From positions 1 to 38,383 of the forward strand of contig JARKOQ010000011.1 of assembly GCA_029976005.1 (NCBI GenBank): 38,383 nucleotides of DNA, written 5' to 3'. Origin of the DNA: Aggregatilineales bacterium (GTDB lineage: Bacteria; Chloroflexota; Anaerolineae; Aggregatilineales; Ch27). The translations under genes were made by a program, and so were the position numbers. A model generated the notes under the pieces. It was not told the DNA's origin. It made no database searches and saw nothing but the letters and a program-made list of their open reading frames with translations. Numbering within the stretch: position 1 is the stretch's first letter; every line of letters starts with the position of its first letter. Below are positions 26,350 through 35,768 of the stretch, piece by piece.

Positions 26350-27747
26350 ATGACTTCGCGCAGACTGCTGATCCCACTGCTCCTGCTGGCCGTGCTGATG
26401 GGCTGCGCCCCGCAGGCCGCCCCGGCCGTGATCCCGACCGTCGCCGCCCTGCCGACCGTCACCCCGGTCACGCCCAGCGCGACCTTCCTGCCGCCCACCT
26501 GGACGCCTTCGCCCACCCCGGCCCCCTCCTGCGACCAGGTGATCCTCGGCGCGGCCCAGGCGGCCAGCCGGGTGTGCGCCGACCTGCAAGTCGGGGAAGC
26601 CTGCCTTGCCAGCCAGCTTGCCAGCGCCGCGCCGCGCGCGGGGGCGGCCGCCCCGGTCTTCACCCTGCCCGGCGAGCGCGCGCCGCTGTCCATCGTCAGC
26701 CGGATCGCGACCCGCGCTTACGATCCCCCCAGCTTCACCTGGGGCATGGTGCGCTTCCAGGCGGCGGCCAACCCGCCCGGCGGGACCGATCCGGCCCAGG
26801 CCGTGGCCGGCCTGATCTTCGGGCAGGTCACCCTCAGCGACGCCGAAAATGGCAGCGGCCCCTTCCAGAGCCTGCTCCTCCAGACCGGCCCGGCCGACAG
26901 CGGCTGCGCCAGCGCGCCCCTGCCGGGGGTGCTGCTCCAGAGCGCGGACGACCGGCCGGCCGACCTGGCCCTCAACGGCCTGGCCGTGCGCTTCCAGGGC
27001 ACGATCCTGGCCCGCGCCGAGGTCGGAGTCGCCCTGCGGGTGAGCATCCTGAACGGCCGCGCGGAGACCAGCGCGACCGGGAGCCGGCTGGAAGCCCCGG
27101 CGGGCACCGAGCTGTATGTCCCCCTGGGCGGCGCGGACGGCTACACCCCGTCCGGCGCGCTGGAGATTCGCCCGCTGGACTCCGGCCAGACCGGGTTCCT
27201 GCCGCTGTCCGCCCTGCCGCGCGTCGTCGGAGTCGGCCCGGCCGTGCTGCCCACCCAGGCCCCGATCACCCCCAATCCCGTCTACCAGACCGCCATGCCC
27301 ACTCCCACGCCGACCCTCACCCCGGTCGAGCCGTTCGTCGGGACGCCGCCGGCCGGAATCCAGACCTACCAGGGCAAGCGCATCATGCCCGGCAGCACGG
27401 TCAGCGGCCAGGTGCCCGCGGGCGGCGTGGATCGCTGGGTCTTCGAGCCGGTCGGCTACGGGCCGGAATCGTTCGATTCCTTCGAAGTGACGGCCTTTGG
27501 GGCGTGGGACCCGGTCCTGACGATCGAGTCGGCCACCTGGGGGGTCTACCAGGCGGACGTCAACGCCAGCGAGGGAGCAATCGAAGCCTATATCGCGTCG
27601 CTGGCGGGCAGCGGCGGCGACTGGCGGATCGTGATTCGGGATACGGAAGGTCGGGCGGGGGCGTATACGCTGCGTTACATCTGCCAGGGTCCATGCCAGC
27701 CGCCGACGCAGGCCGTGACGGGTCCGACCGCCGCGCCGGCGTCGTGA
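26350..27747 (+). CDS. Secreted lipoprotein with Thr/Pro linkers and a C-terminal PPC-like domain
   Basis: The 465-aa product starts with a lipoprotein signal: MTSRR, a hydrophobic core, then LMGC with lipidated Cys19. A Thr/Pro-rich tether (about 30-60, TPSPTPAP) follows. The middle domain (about 60-300) has Cys pairs and an SH3-like flavour near 255-300 but no family I can name. A second TPTPTLTP linker lies near 315-325. The C-terminal region (about 345-450) looks like a bacterial pre-peptidase (PPC) beta domain (VDRWVFEP, DPVLTIES, RIVIRDTEGRAGAYTLRY). GGAGGAG lies 9 nt before ATG 26350. It should be anchored outside the cytoplasmic membrane. It ends 24 nt from the convergent HEAT gene with no clear terminator between. 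Function unknown. Confidence 0.85.
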   Translation: MTSRRLLIPLLLLAVLMGCAPQAAPAVIPTVAALPTVTPVTPSATFLPPTWTPSPTPAPSCDQVILGAAQAASRVCADLQVGEACLASQLASAAPRAGAAAPVFTLPGERAPLSIVSRIATRAYDPPSFTWGMVRFQAAANPPGGTDPAQAVAGLIFGQVTLSDAENGSGPFQSLLLQTGPADSGCASAPLPGVLLQSADDRPADLALNGLAVRFQGTILARAEVGVALRVSILNGRAETSATGSRLEAPAGTELYVPLGGADGYTPSGALEIRPLDSGQTGFLPLSALPRVVGVGPAVLPTQAPITPNPVYQTAMPTPTPTLTPVEPFVGTPPAGIQTYQGKRIMPGSTVSGQVPAGGVDRWVFEPVGYGPESFDSFEVTAFGAWDPVLTIESATWGVYQADVNASEGAIEAYIASLAGSGGDWRIVIRDTEGRAGAYTLRYICQGPCQPPTQAVTGPTAAPAS

Positions 27748-27771
27748 AATCGGAGCGGGACTTCGGCGGGG

Positions 27772-28872
27772 CTAGAACGCCACGTCGACCGGGTAGGACA
27801 GCCCGTCCGGATCGTCGTCGCTCTCGTCGGGATCGCTCTGGGCTTCGGACGCGGCCGGGCCGGGGGCTGGCTCCGCCGGAAGGGCGGATCGCCGCCCGGT
27901 CTCCAGCATCTCGATCAGGCCGTTGACCGCCGCGCGGTAAGGGCTGATCGGCTCGCCGGCAGGCTCCGAGTGCGTCTCGGACAGCGCGGCTTCTTGCGGC
28001 AAAGCCGGGGTTTCGGGCCGGGCCTCGGCTTCGGGCAAAGCCTCTGGCTCCGGCAAAACCCCGGCTTCGAGTGGAGCCTCGGCTCCGGCCAGGGTTTCAA
28101 ACTCGTCCCCGGCCTCGATTTCGTCCGCATCCAATTCGAGGGCGGAGTCGGACTCGTCCGGCAGGGGGGCGACCGGCAGTTCCAGGGTGATCAGCACCGA
28201 GTCGTCGTGGGGGTGCTCCAAAGCCCGCAGCGCGGCCGGCGTGCCGATCCGCTGCAAGGCGTTCTCCACGGCCGCGCGCGCCTCCGGGTCGGGGTCGTCG
28301 ATCTGCTCGATCAGGCCGCGCGTGGCCCAGCGCGCCCGAATCTCCCCCAGCACGCGGGCGGCATTGGCCCGCACCTGGGGATTCTCCCGGCGCAGCGCGG
28401 CCAGCAGCGTAACCACCGCCGGCGCACCCTGGAGCCGGATCAGAGCCTCGGCGGCGGCGTAGCGGACTTCGTCCGGCAGCGACTCATCGTGGAACAGGAC
28501 GACCAGCGGCTCCACCGCCAGGCGGTCGCCCAGCTCCACCAGACCTTCGATGGCGGCCAGGACGTCGTCCGTCTCCGGGCTGTGCAGCAGCCCGACCAGG
28601 GCGGAGACGTTGCCCTGCTCGACCAGGATGTGGAGGGTGCTTTCGTGGGTGAGGTGCTGGATGGCGGCGGTCAGGCAGGTCTGGACGTCCCAGTCCGCCT
28701 CGACGCGCAGCGCCTCCTTGAGGGCGTCGACCGTCTGGGCGGCGTCCAGGGTGCGCAGCGCGGCCGCCGCGTGACGGCGCACCTCCGGATCGGCATGGCG
28801 CAGGGCTTCGACGAGGCCATCGAGGTCGCGGCGGGATTGGAGCTGCCAGATGTTGGGTGTATGGACGTCCAC
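27772..28872 (-). CDS. HEAT-repeat protein with acidic Pro/Glu-rich C-terminal region
   Basis: Counting from GTG 28872 the product is 366 aa. Residues 1-215 form HEAT/PBS-lyase-like helical repeats (LVEALRHADPEVRRHAAAAL, then LRRENPQVRANAARVLGEI), a scaffold used for protein binding. Residues 230-320 are acidic with repeated PE/EA steps (LPEPEALPEAEARPE) and probably disordered. GTG 28872 is preferred over ATG 28935: GGAG lies 6 nt upstream and a TGGTACAAT -10 sits between the two starts, so the longer version could not be fully transcribed from that promoter. No enzyme motif is present. It is a single-gene unit divergent from the DUF4342-like gene. Partner unknown. Confidence 0.8.
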   Translation of the reverse strand: MDVHTPNIWQLQSRRDLDGLVEALRHADPEVRRHAAAALRTLDAAQTVDALKEALRVEADWDVQTCLTAAIQHLTHESTLHILVEQGNVSALVGLLHSPETDDVLAAIEGLVELGDRLAVEPLVVLFHDESLPDEVRYAAAEALIRLQGAPAVVTLLAALRRENPQVRANAARVLGEIRARWATRGLIEQIDDPDPEARAAVENALQRIGTPAALRALEHPHDDSVLITLELPVAPLPDESDSALELDADEIEAGDEFETLAGAEAPLEAGVLPEPEALPEAEARPETPALPQEAALSETHSEPAGEPISPYRAAVNGLIEMLETGRRSALPAEPAPGPAASEAQSDPDESDDDPDGLSYPVDVAF

Positions 28873-28904
28873 AACTCGCTCCACAGTCGCCCAATGCACG
28901 CTGC

Positions 28905-28910
28905 ATTGTA
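28905..28910 (-). promoter_or_regulatory. -10 of the HEAT-repeat gene
   Basis: The minus strand reads TGGTACAAT (extended -10). A TTGCGT lies 19 nt upstream, a long spacer, so recognition may rest on the extended -10. Start of transcription near 28898 gives a leader of about 26 nt to GTG 28872. Confidence 0.55.
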
Positions 28911-28982
28911 CCACAGGTGCGCATCCCCCACGCAAGACGCCCCACCCGACAGGACCGGATGAAACGAGAAACGCGCCTCAAA

Positions 28983-28998
28983 CCGCGTTCCAACGCGG
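28983..28998. repeat. Inverted repeat in the HEAT/DUF4342 divergent region
   Basis: CCGCGTT-CC-AACGCGG is a perfect 7-bp inverted repeat in the 244-nt gap between the two divergent genes. It could be an operator acting on either. No good sigma-70 promoter for the plus-strand gene was found in this gap. Confidence 0.4.
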
Positions 28999-29116
28999 CG
29001 CGCGCAACCCTGCGCCGGAGACTGCGTAATACATGGGTAGAAGTAACCGGCACCTGAAGTCCGGCCATATAGACCTGCCGCCCAGCGCGCCATGGATCGA
29101 TAAGAGGAGTGAAACA

Positions 29117-29467
29117 ATGTCTGACTTTGAGAACCCCACCCCGGAAGAAATGCAGGAAGAATCCGCCGAGAGCCGTCCTGAGAGCAGCATCGGCGAGGAA
29201 CTGACCGTCGCCGGGAACCAGCTCGTGCGCGAAGTCGAGCGCCTGATCGCCGAGGGCAACATCCGCCGCCTGATCATCAAGCAGGAAGACAAGGTCCTGA
29301 TGGAAGTCTCCCTGACGCTGGGCGTGGTCGGCGCGGGGGCGCTGGCGATCTTCGCCCCGCTGCCCGCCGTGATCCTGGCGGCCGTCGCGGCCCTGGCCGC
29401 CGCCGTCGCCAAGGTGACGATCGTCATCGAGCGCACCAACGGCGAAGGCGGGGCGCCGGAGGCTTAA
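29117..29467 (+). CDS. DUF4342-like protein
   Basis: The 116-aa protein has an acidic N-terminus (1-25). The core has ELTVAGNQLVREVERLIAEG near 28-47 and RRLIIKQEDKVLMEVSLTLG near 50-69. A hydrophobic Ala-rich helix near 70-97 and TIVIER near 100-106 follow. This pattern matches DUF4342 proteins, whose role is unknown; the hydrophobic stretch could insert in a membrane. AGGAG lies 8 nt before ATG 29117. It is a single-gene unit ended by a strong bidirectional terminator. Confidence 0.8.
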   Translation: MSDFENPTPEEMQEESAESRPESSIGEELTVAGNQLVREVERLIAEGNIRRLIIKQEDKVLMEVSLTLGVVGAGALAIFAPLPAVILAAVAALAAAVAKVTIVIERTNGEGGAPEA

Positions 29468-29502
29468 CCGCCCGCCGCACGCCTGAACCGCGCTACCCTG
29501 CG

Positions 29503-29541
29503 AAAAACGCCTCCCAACCACGGAGGCGTTTTTCCTTTTTT
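29503..29541. terminator. Bidirectional intrinsic terminator
   Basis: AAAAACGCCTCC / GGAGGCGTTTTT form a 12-bp stem with a 7-nt loop (29503-29533), followed on the plus strand by a further run of T at 29536-29541. The minus strand also reads TTTTT after the stem. It lies between convergent genes and can stop both. Confidence 0.93.
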
Positions 29542-29550
29542 GGGGGGGAA

Positions 29551-29586
29551 GGGCGGTTCGCGTCGATGCGAAGCATCGCACCGCCC

Positions 29587-29590
<4 letters not shown>
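29551..29590. repeat. REP-like palindrome, copy 2
   Basis: Outer arms GGGCGGT (29551-29557) and ACCGCCC (29580-29586) enclose an inner hairpin CGATGC-GAA-GCATCG (29563-29578). It abuts the aapP stop codon. The outer arms match the palindrome at 1689-1710, so this looks like a dispersed repeat family. Confidence 0.5.
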
Positions 29591-30348
<758 letters not shown>

Positions 30349-30384
30349 GATCGACTCCTCGCTGACGTCTCGCGGCGGGCGGGC

Positions 30385-32421
30385 CTAGGCGCGCCGCACC
30401 GCCCCGCTGCCGGACATCTCCAGGCGGCGGCTGACGTAGGACATCGCGTAACTGAAGACGAAATAGAGCACGGTGATGAAGACGTAGGCTTCGCGCCGCA
30501 GCCCGATGAACTCCGTCTGGGCCACCACGGCGTTGGAAATCCCGGTCAGGTCGATCAGGCCGACGATCGTGACCAGAGACGTATCCTTGAAGAGCGAAAT
30601 GCACTGCCCGACCAGGGCCGGGATCACGGCGCGCAAGGCCTGGGGCAGCGTGATGAACAGCGTGATCTGCCAGCCCGCCAGCCCAAGGGCGCGGGCCGCC
30701 TCCACCTGGCCGGGCGGGATGGCCTGCAAGCCGCCGCGCACATTCTCCGCCAGGTAGGCGGCGCTGAACAGCGTGATGCCCACCATCGCCCGGAACACGG
30801 CGTCGATATCGGCCAGGGCGGGATTCAGGAATGGCACCAGCAGTTGGGCCATGAAGAGGACCGTGACCAGCGGCACGCCGCGCACCGTCTCGATGTACAG
30901 AATCGAGAGGTAGCGCACCACGGGCAGATCGCTGCGCCGGCCGAGGGCCAGCAGCACCCCCAGGGGGAACGAGCCGATGATGCCGACGACCGTGAGCATC
31001 ATCGTCAGCAGCAGCCCGCCCCAGTTGCGGGTATCGGTCACCGGCAGGACGTTCCCCACCCCGTAGGCCAGGAAAAAAGCCACGATCGGCAGGACGATGA
31101 TCAGCCAGGTCGCCACGCGAACCGAGGTGCGGCGCGGCCGGTCGGCCGGGGAGAAGAAGCGGTCGGCCAGCCGTCCGGCGACCACGCCCAGCGCCAGCAG
31201 GATCAGCGCCTGCCACAGCGCGGGAGTGATCAGCTTCAAAAAGGGGGCCAGATGGACGCGCAGGTAGTCCGCGAACGGCCGGACGCCCCGGTACTGGTTA
31301 TCGATGATCACGGCGAAGGGCACGTCCTGGCCGTCGATCTTGGGAAGCGGCGCTTCCGTCAGGAAGTTGTCGGTCATGCGGATGTACTGGTTGACACGCC
31401 CGGCGCTGCCGCCGCCGGCATCCGCCCGGCTGAAGCTGCGCTGAAGCAGCGGGTACATCCCATCGACGCGCAGGATGGCCGTCGCCGGCGCGTCGCCCGC
31501 GATCGTCTTTTCCAGCACATACCAGCCCTCGTCGGGCAGGGTCACGCTCAGCGGCCCGGAGTCAGCGCTCAGGGTCGCCTCCGCCAGGACTTCGAGGGTC
31601 GTCCCGCGCAGGACGCGCACCGTCACCGCCGCCTGGTTGACCGCGTACCGTTCCACGACCGGATCGGGAATGGTCAGCCTGTCGCGCTCGCCGGTCAGGG
31701 CGACGCGCTGGTTGGCGGTCAGCAGGTCGGAAGCCAGCAGGCGATCCAGCTCGGCCAGGCGAGCCTGGGCCAGCAGGCGGCTTTCGGCCGCGTTGCGCAG
31801 GTTGTTGGTCGCCTTGTCCATGAACCCGGACTGCACCGCCAGGGCCTCGTCGCCGCTGGCCTGGGCGGCGACCGCGATCCGGAACTCCTCGCCCGCCCGC
31901 GCCGTGAAGGCCAGCCGCGACTGCGCCTCCTGGGTCACCGAGCCGGACGCGATGGGCATGTTCCCGGCGGTCACGTACAGCGGCGGCAGGGGGAGCGCGG
32001 CCTCGATCACGACCGGGACGGCGACCAGCACCGCCGCGACGATCGCCAGCGCGGCGAAGGTACGCCACCGCACGCGCGAAAACGCCGCCAGCGCGATCCC
32101 GGTCCCGAACACGACCAGCATCGCCGCCAGATGAACCCGCCACTCCGGATCGACCTCGTAGCGGCCCAGCATGAACTGGCGCAGATTCAGGGTCACCACG
32201 AACCAGTTGGCCTGCTGGATCGACCAGTTCACGAGGCCGTAAATCGCCCCGATGACCGTGATCGCGAACAAGAAGGTCAGCGCCGTGTCGAACACCGAGC
32301 TGAACAGGTTCCTGCGAATCCAGGCCAGCGGCCCGGCCGTCAGCAGCGGGGCAGGCCGGTTGACCACCTCCCCGGTGTTCACGTAGGTGACGACTCGCTC
32401 CGGCTGTGGCATGTCTGTCAT
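30385..32421 (-). CDS. aapM: Amino-acid ABC transporter permease (AapM-like) with large extracytoplasmic insertion
   Basis: The 678-aa protein is well above the roughly 380-400 aa usual for AapM. The N-terminus is typical (LAWIRRNLF at 32-40, FMLGRY at 83-88). Extra TM segments lie near 96-145. A soluble region of about 250 aa (about 145-395) follows, with beta-rich parts and a helical stretch near 195-250, then another TM near 400-417. The normal core resumes at LIIVLPIVAFFLAYG (440-454), with WGGLLLTMMLTVVG and the EAA loop ENVRGGLQAIPPGQVEAARA at 559-578, which contacts the ATPase. The insert shows no family I recognise. The reading frame is intact, so it is a real domain and not a frameshift. 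The gene lies 85 nt after aapQ. Confidence 0.92.
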   Translation of the reverse strand: MTDMPQPERVVTYVNTGEVVNRPAPLLTAGPLAWIRRNLFSSVFDTALTFLFAITVIGAIYGLVNWSIQQANWFVVTLNLRQFMLGRYEVDPEWRVHLAAMLVVFGTGIALAAFSRVRWRTFAALAIVAAVLVAVPVVIEAALPLPPLYVTAGNMPIASGSVTQEAQSRLAFTARAGEEFRIAVAAQASGDEALAVQSGFMDKATNNLRNAAESRLLAQARLAELDRLLASDLLTANQRVALTGERDRLTIPDPVVERYAVNQAAVTVRVLRGTTLEVLAEATLSADSGPLSVTLPDEGWYVLEKTIAGDAPATAILRVDGMYPLLQRSFSRADAGGGSAGRVNQYIRMTDNFLTEAPLPKIDGQDVPFAVIIDNQYRGVRPFADYLRVHLAPFLKLITPALWQALILLALGVVAGRLADRFFSPADRPRRTSVRVATWLIIVLPIVAFFLAYGVGNVLPVTDTRNWGGLLLTMMLTVVGIIGSFPLGVLLALGRRSDLPVVRYLSILYIETVRGVPLVTVLFMAQLLVPFLNPALADIDAVFRAMVGITLFSAAYLAENVRGGLQAIPPGQVEAARALGLAGWQITLFITLPQALRAVIPALVGQCISLFKDTSLVTIVGLIDLTGISNAVVAQTEFIGLRREAYVFITVLYFVFSYAMSYVSRRLEMSGSGAVRRA

Positions 32422-32506
32422 AGCGTCTCGCCCTGGGTCTCGAACCGACCCGGATCATGCACAAAAGAGTCCTCCCCGTGGCGCTGTCCAACGCGCCCAG
32501 GGCGTA

Positions 32507-34285
32507 TCATCGCGTGACCAGTTGGAAGCGCCGGTTGACCCAGTTGGTCCCCCCCGCGATGGCCAGGCTGATCGCCAGATAGGCCAGCATGACCACGCTG
32601 ATGCCGGTCACGGACTGGCCCGACTGGTTCATGACCGTGGTGGCGACCTGGTAGAAGTCGGCAAAGCCGATCGCGATCGCCAGGCTGGAGTTCTTCGCCA
32701 GGTTCAGGTATTGGTTGCCCAGCGGGGGGATGATCACCCGCAGCGCCTGGGGCAGGATGACCATGCGCAGGGTCTGGCTCTGGCTGAGGCCCAGGGCGCG
32801 TGCCGCTTCGATCTGGCCGTGCGGGACGGCCAGAATCCCCGCCCGGACGATCTCGGCGATGAAGGTCGAGGTGTAGATGGTCAGCCCCAGGAACAGGGAC
32901 ATGAATTCCGGCGTGATCTCGATCCCCACCGCGAAACGCAGCCCCTTGCGCTCCGGCCGGGCCACGATCAGGGGTGAGCGGCTGACGAGCAGCTCGTCTT
33001 GCAGGCTGACCAACCCCTGCGCGCGCGCCTCGTCGAGGGACATCACCACCGCCGCGCCATCCTGCTCGACGGTGATGATCTCCGGGCCAGGCTCCATCGC
33101 GACCAACAGCCAGCCCAGGGCCGCGCAAGCCAGCACGGCCAGGGCCGCGTAGCGCAAGCGAGGCACAGCCCGGCCGGTCGTCTCCATGACCCGGCCGTAG
33201 TAGGCCCAGATCACGCCCGCCGCCAGCAGCCCCAGACCGGCGAACGCCGCCCACTCGTTGAAGCGGGCCGTGAGCATGATCTCCGGCAGGAAGATTCCCC
33301 GGTTGCTCAGGTAGACCAGCGGGTAGACCTCGACGCGCAAGGCCGTAACGGGCGCCAGCCCGAAGTAAGCGATCAGCCCACCGGCCAACTGGCCGGCCAG
33401 GAAGGCCGCCAGCGGGTCGCGGACCCGGCTGTATCCCACCCCCAGAAGCGGCGGCTCGCCATTCCCGTTGGGGAGGGCCTCCCCGTGGCGCGACTGCCAG
33501 ATCACCGCCGGCAGGAACCAGGCCGCCCCCAGCAGCAGGAGACTGGCCGCCAGATAGACCAGGAAGGCCGGGGAGTCGATCGCGCCGCGAGCCGGCAGCA
33601 GTTGGGCGCCGGACAGGCCGATCTCGATGGCCGCGACGGCGGCCAGCAGGCCGATCAGCACCGGCAGCCGGCGCGGATCGCCCTGGCGGAACTGGCGCAG
33701 GGCCAGGATCAGCACGAGGGCATACAGCGCCAGCCGGATCGGCAGGAGCAGCACCCCTTCCTGGGGAAGCGTGACCGCGTCATTCAATACCGGCAGCGAC
33801 AGGATGACGATGAAATACCAGACGAAAAGCTGCACCAGCAGCGGGGTGTTGCGCAGGATTTCCACGTAGACCTTGGAAATGGTGCGCACCAGCCAGTTGG
33901 AGCTGAGCAGGAAGATGCCGACCAGCACACCCAGCACGGTCGTGGCGATCAGCCCGGCGATCACCACGCGCAGGGTGTTCACCAGACCGACCTGAAAGGC
34001 TTCCCAGTAGCTGCTGTTCGCGCTGTACCAGCTCGGCGCTTCGGCGACATCGAAGCCGGAGCGGTTGAGGAAGAAGTCGAAATTGGGGGTCAGACCCTGC
34101 TGGTTGAGCGCCAGGAGCATATCCGTGACCACGCGCGACACGAGGGTCACCAGCACGATGACCACGGCAATCTGGCCCAGGACTTGGATGAAACGCAGGT
34201 CGAAGACAAACGACGTGATCTCATGCCACACAGTAGCATACGCGCCGGAGGAGGGAGTCTTCCGGCTGGGGCCAGGTCCGCGCAT
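32507..34285 (-). CDS. aapQ: Amino-acid ABC transporter permease (AapQ-like) with extra membrane segments
   Basis: The 592-aa protein is longer than the roughly 400 aa typical of AapQ. The N-terminal part has GLVNTLRVVIAGLIATTVLG (100-119) and YVEILRNTPLLVQLFVWYF (140-158). Then comes an unusual middle section (about 175-455) with several extra hydrophobic segments and a short soluble stretch (about 398-450). The core ends with GLTIYTSTFIAEIVRAG (467-483) and the EAA loop (484-505, VPHGQIEAARALGLSQSQ). ATG 34285 is chosen because GGGAG lies about 6 nt upstream. It lies 133 nt after aapJ, beyond an attenuator-like hairpin. It forms the translocation pore with AapM. Confidence 0.92.
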   Translation of the reverse strand: MRGPGPSRKTPSSGAYATVWHEITSFVFDLRFIQVLGQIAVVIVLVTLVSRVVTDMLLALNQQGLTPNFDFFLNRSGFDVAEAPSWYSANSSYWEAFQVGLVNTLRVVIAGLIATTVLGVLVGIFLLSSNWLVRTISKVYVEILRNTPLLVQLFVWYFIVILSLPVLNDAVTLPQEGVLLLPIRLALYALVLILALRQFRQGDPRRLPVLIGLLAAVAAIEIGLSGAQLLPARGAIDSPAFLVYLAASLLLLGAAWFLPAVIWQSRHGEALPNGNGEPPLLGVGYSRVRDPLAAFLAGQLAGGLIAYFGLAPVTALRVEVYPLVYLSNRGIFLPEIMLTARFNEWAAFAGLGLLAAGVIWAYYGRVMETTGRAVPRLRYAALAVLACAALGWLLVAMEPGPEIITVEQDGAAVVMSLDEARAQGLVSLQDELLVSRSPLIVARPERKGLRFAVGIEITPEFMSLFLGLTIYTSTFIAEIVRAGILAVPHGQIEAARALGLSQSQTLRMVILPQALRVIIPPLGNQYLNLAKNSSLAIAIGFADFYQVATTVMNQSGQSVTGISVVMLAYLAISLAIAGGTNWVNRRFQLVTR

Positions 34286-34349
34286 CGTCTACTCCCGGCT
34301 GAAGGTGAGGCTGGGCAAAAACACTCTCTGGTTACGAATATGCAGTCTT

Positions 34350-34387
34350 AAAATCGAATCTCCGTGGGGATGGCCCCACGGAGATTC
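34350..34387 (-). terminator. Attenuator-like hairpin between aapJ and aapQ
   Basis: A perfect 14-bp stem (GAATCTCCGTGGGG / CCCCACGGAGATTC) with a 4-nt loop is followed on the minus strand by GATTTT. It lies just after aapJ. The T-run is short, so partial termination or 3' protection is likely, giving more binding protein than permease. Confidence 0.8.
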
Positions 34388-34418
34388 GGTCAGGTGCGCG
34401 CGGAGGCGCGCGGTCACT

Positions 34419-35474
34419 TTAACGGAAGGGCGGCGCGTAGAGCAGGCCACCGTCGGTCCACAGCGCGTTGACGCCGCGGGCCAGGTTGAAGGGGGCCACG
34501 CCCAGGTGACGGGCGTAAATCTCGCCGTAGTTGCCCACCTGGCGGATCACGTTGACCATGAAGTCGTTGGCGATGCCCAGGTAGCTGCCCGACGGGTTGT
34601 CGTTCAGGCCCAGGAAGCGCTGAATGTCGGGGCTTTCACTGGTCAGGAAGTCGTCGATGTTCTCGCTGGTGATGCCGTATTCCTCGGCGGTGATCAGGCC
34701 GAAGATCGTCCAGCGGACGATTTCCGCGAACTGCTCGTCCGACTGGGGCGTGAGCGGGCCAAGGGGTTCCTTGCTCAGGACGACGTCCAGGATGACATGC
34801 GCGCCGGGGTCTTCGGCCGTGGCCTGGTAGGAAACCAGACCGCTCCGGTCGGTCGTCCAGGCGTCGCAGCGGCCGGAGAGATAGCCTTCCCAGGTACCGG
34901 GAGCATCGGGGAAGACCACCAGGTCGATGTCCAGCCCGCGCGAGGTGATCGCGTCGGTGATGTTCAGCTCGGTTGTCGTGCCGCTCTGGACGCACATCGA
35001 GCCGCCGTCCAGCTCTTCCATGGTGGTCACGCCCAGGTCGGCCTTGACCATGACGCCCTGGCCGTCGTAGAACGTGGTCGGGGCGAAGATGACGGCCCAG
35101 GTCACGTCGCGGCTGAGGGTGTAGGTGGTGTTGCGCGAGATCATGTCGACCTCGCCGCTCTGGATGGCCGCCTGGCGGTCCGCGCCGGTCAGCGGGCGGA
35201 AGCTCACCGCGTTGGCGTCGCCCAGGATGGCGGCCGCCACGGCATGGCAGGCGTCCACGTCGAAGCCCACGTACTCACCGGCGGCGTTCACGACGCCAAA
35301 GCCGGGCACGGCCGCGTTCACGCCGCAGATCAGCTCGCCGCGATCGATGATTCGCTGGGTGATCGGGCCGAGCTGGGTCGTGCCACCCTCTTGCGCGAAA
35401 CTCCCCGTCGCACCGGCCAGCAGACTGACCACAAGAACAAGACTGAGCAAGAAGAACCGTTTGTTTCGAAGCAT
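34419..35474 (-). CDS. aapJ: Amino-acid ABC transporter substrate-binding protein
   Basis: The 351-aa protein starts with a signal peptide (MLRNKRFF, hydrophobic core, probable cut after GSFA near residue 27). The mature part is a family-3 solute-binding protein: RGELICGVNAAVPGFG near 45-60, GFDVDACHAVAAAI near 70-83, DMISRNTTYTLSRD near 109-122 and SGRCDAWTTDRSGL near 200-213. The VDACHAVAAA region, the Cys pairs and overall length fit the AapJ/BztA group for glutamate, glutamine and other polar amino acids. No lipobox cysteine is present. ATG 35474 has GGAGG 7 nt upstream. It is the first gene of the unit; substrate range is inferred from family only. Confidence 0.94.
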   Translation of the reverse strand: MLRNKRFFLLSLVLVVSLLAGATGSFAQEGGTTQLGPITQRIIDRGELICGVNAAVPGFGVVNAAGEYVGFDVDACHAVAAAILGDANAVSFRPLTGADRQAAIQSGEVDMISRNTTYTLSRDVTWAVIFAPTTFYDGQGVMVKADLGVTTMEELDGGSMCVQSGTTTELNITDAITSRGLDIDLVVFPDAPGTWEGYLSGRCDAWTTDRSGLVSYQATAEDPGAHVILDVVLSKEPLGPLTPQSDEQFAEIVRWTIFGLITAEEYGITSENIDDFLTSESPDIQRFLGLNDNPSGSYLGIANDFMVNVIRQVGNYGEIYARHLGVAPFNLARGVNALWTDGGLLYAPPFR

Positions 35475-35697
35475 CTGCCATCCTCCATGAACCCACTAGT
35501 TTGCGGTGCGGCATACACAAGAACGTTGCTGTCCCACCGTCTGACCAAAAACTACTTTGCCCGGCCAACTGGCGGGGTGACAACCTATCAGGGGAATCAC
35601 AACCACCGGAGGAAACCGCCTCCCCCCGGTCACAAACCTGCTCAAACATCAGTAAATGTGACTAAAGATATACAATTTATCGTATGCGGCTGGCAAA
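35475..35697 (-). other. Long untranslated leader of the aap operon
   Basis: About 220 nt lie between the inferred promoter and aapJ. The segment has G-rich and pyrimidine-rich patches that could pair, for example GGCGGTTTCCTCC around 35610-35625. I see no known riboswitch signature and no convincing small ORF. Confidence 0.4.
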
Positions 35698-35726
35698 AAG
35701 ATAACATGACGAAACAGGCTCGTCAA
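35698..35726 (-). promoter_or_regulatory. Promoter of the aap operon
   Basis: On the minus strand TTGACG (35721-35726) is separated by 17 nt from TATCTT (35698-35703), with an upstream TG as in extended -10 promoters. A second possible start, TTGCCA and TATATC with an 18-nt spacer, lies just downstream. The region is AT-rich against its surroundings. Confidence 0.7.
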
Positions 35727-35768
35727 TATCCACAATTGATCTGAGTTTAGCAGGGGTCAATGTCGGGG

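Noticed and set aside
28873-28935. ATG 28935 as start of the HEAT-repeat gene
   Set aside because: The -10 element at 28905-28910 lies between this ATG and GTG 28872, and the added residues resemble no HEAT protein.
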